This document shows positions 63,687 to 64,000 of a stretch of DNA of 64,000 nt, one piece after another. Within the stretch, counting starts at the first letter, position 1, and each line of letters begins with the position of its first letter. This DNA comes from Rhipicephalus microplus (lineage: Eukaryota; Arthropoda; Arachnida; Ixodida; Ixodidae), in assembly GCF_043290135.1 (NCBI RefSeq), contig NW_027464602.1:2604001-2668000 (forward strand), written 5' to 3'. The notes below the pieces were generated by a model. It was not told the origin of the DNA. It worked only from the letters and a program-made list of their open reading frames with translations, and made no database searches. The position numbers were made by a program, and so were the translations under genes.

Positions 63687-64000
63687 AGTCCTGCTCCACT
63701 CTCACCACCATCAGAACATATCTTCAAAGCTATCGGCCCACAGAAAAAAAAGCGCCGCACCACCACAGGGAGAGCTCGAACCTTCAACTTTTCGGTCAAC
63801 AGCCGATCGCGCTAGCCAATTGCGCAACGGAGACAGTCCTGCTCCACCCTCACCACCGTCAGAACATTTCTTCAGAGCTATCAGCCCAAAGAAAAAAAAA
63901 GCGCTGCACCACCATCGAGTGGGCTCGAACCTCCAACGTTACGGTTAACAGCCGATCGCGCTAGCCCATTGCCCCACGGAGACAGTCGTGCTCCACTCTC

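Larger units (their letters stand above)
3487..64000 (-). repeat. Tandem array of about 410 tRNA-Asn(GUU)-like units, 147 bp period
   Basis: The whole region is one head-to-tail array. Successive copies of the tRNA 5' end landmark (GGAGACAGTC on the + strand) start at 3571, 3718, 3864, 4012, 4159, 4307, 4453 and 4599, a period of 146-148 bp, and the pattern persists to 64000. The copy number is length divided by period and was not counted. Read on the - strand each unit has a tRNA-Asn-like sequence of 73-74 nt with anticodon GTT and discriminator G73, a trailer of about 10 nt, a T6-T12 tract, and a spacer of about 57 bp. All units share one orientation. Two main unit types alternate irregularly. 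One has T-stem 3' strand CCACC and a longer T tract. The other has CCTCC and usually a T6 tract. A rarer type has a scrambled acceptor (for example near 4820-4890 and 5995-6070). No other gene or inserted element interrupts the array, and both the right end and any part left of the LINE are out of view. Confidence 0.95.
60031..64000. repeat. Array segment: right-edge mosaic, continuing beyond the window
   Basis: This segment has about 27 units. From 61323 it follows 44675 onward at offsets of 16648 and then 16501 bp (one unit less), and near 62370-62650 it follows 48080-48350. It ends in mid-spacer at 64000, so the array continues. Only tRNA-like units are visible. Confidence 0.7.

Noticed and set aside
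3562..63815. Over two hundred short open frames on both strands inside the array, up to 243 codons
   Set aside because: They are translations of the tRNA-like repeat in several overlapping frames, have no codon bias or recognisable domain, change frame whenever unit length differs by one base, and overlap each other on both strands.
3487..64000. CRISPR array
   Set aside because: The spacing is regular, but both the repeat and the intervening sequence recur. The unit is 147 bp and contains a tRNA-like gene, and the context is a eukaryotic LINE.
3487..64000. 5S rRNA or snRNA tandem array
   Set aside because: The cloverleaf arms, the GTT anticodon and the tRNA-type A and B boxes identify a tRNA-Asn-like body. 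No 5S C box or snRNA motif is seen.
3487..64000. Independent SINE insertions
   Set aside because: Units are head to tail with a constant period and one orientation, without target-site duplications or unrelated DNA between them. A SINE could be the founder, but the present structure is a tandem satellite.

Overview
The window is eukaryotic repetitive DNA, most likely from an arthropod and possibly a tick or other chelicerate. The only protein-coding material is a decayed LINE retrotransposon of the CR1/L2 kind, whose ORF1 C-terminus resembles the FP25-C-like domain common in arthropod LINEs. The species assignment is inference. No ordinary host gene is visible.

Positions 1 to about 3486 hold the LINE on the + strand. 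It comprises the last 107 codons of ORF1 (2-325), then ORF2 with an apurinic-type endonuclease (370-1338) and a reverse transcriptase (1391-3229). ORF2 is split by one extra base in an A7 run. The element ends in a 3' UTR with a strong hairpin (3381-3431) and an ATT microsatellite tail (3459-3483). Its 5' end lies outside the window.

Positions 3487 to 64000 are one uninterrupted head-to-tail array with a period of 146-148 bp. By length it holds about 410 units, and it continues past the right edge. Every unit, read on the - strand, holds a 73-74 nt tRNA-like sequence with anticodon GUU (asparagine), a Pol III A box, a perfect B box, a short trailer, a T6-T12 run able to end Pol III transcription, and a spacer of about 57 bp. 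Pairing is degenerate in most copies (a T-stem A-A mismatch and a weak acceptor stem). The array is therefore best read as amplified tRNA-Asn pseudogenes, or Pol III-competent tRNA-like genes, and not as normal tRNA genes. A few copies carry other anticodons: GAU (five seen), CUU (one) and GUG (one).

The array has nested higher-order structure. Blocks of 1.0, 1.2-1.3, 2.06, 2.8/4.1, 3.09, 4.57, 7.0-7.3 and 8.2-8.5 kb recur in tandem. They differ mostly by whole-unit gains and losses, as expected from repeated unequal exchange. The many short open frames inside the array, on both strands, are translation artefacts of a repeat whose length is close to 49 codons. The LINE is joined to the array inside the poly-A/poly-T tract that forms the Pol III terminator of the first unit, and paralogous uninterrupted tracts exist within the same window.
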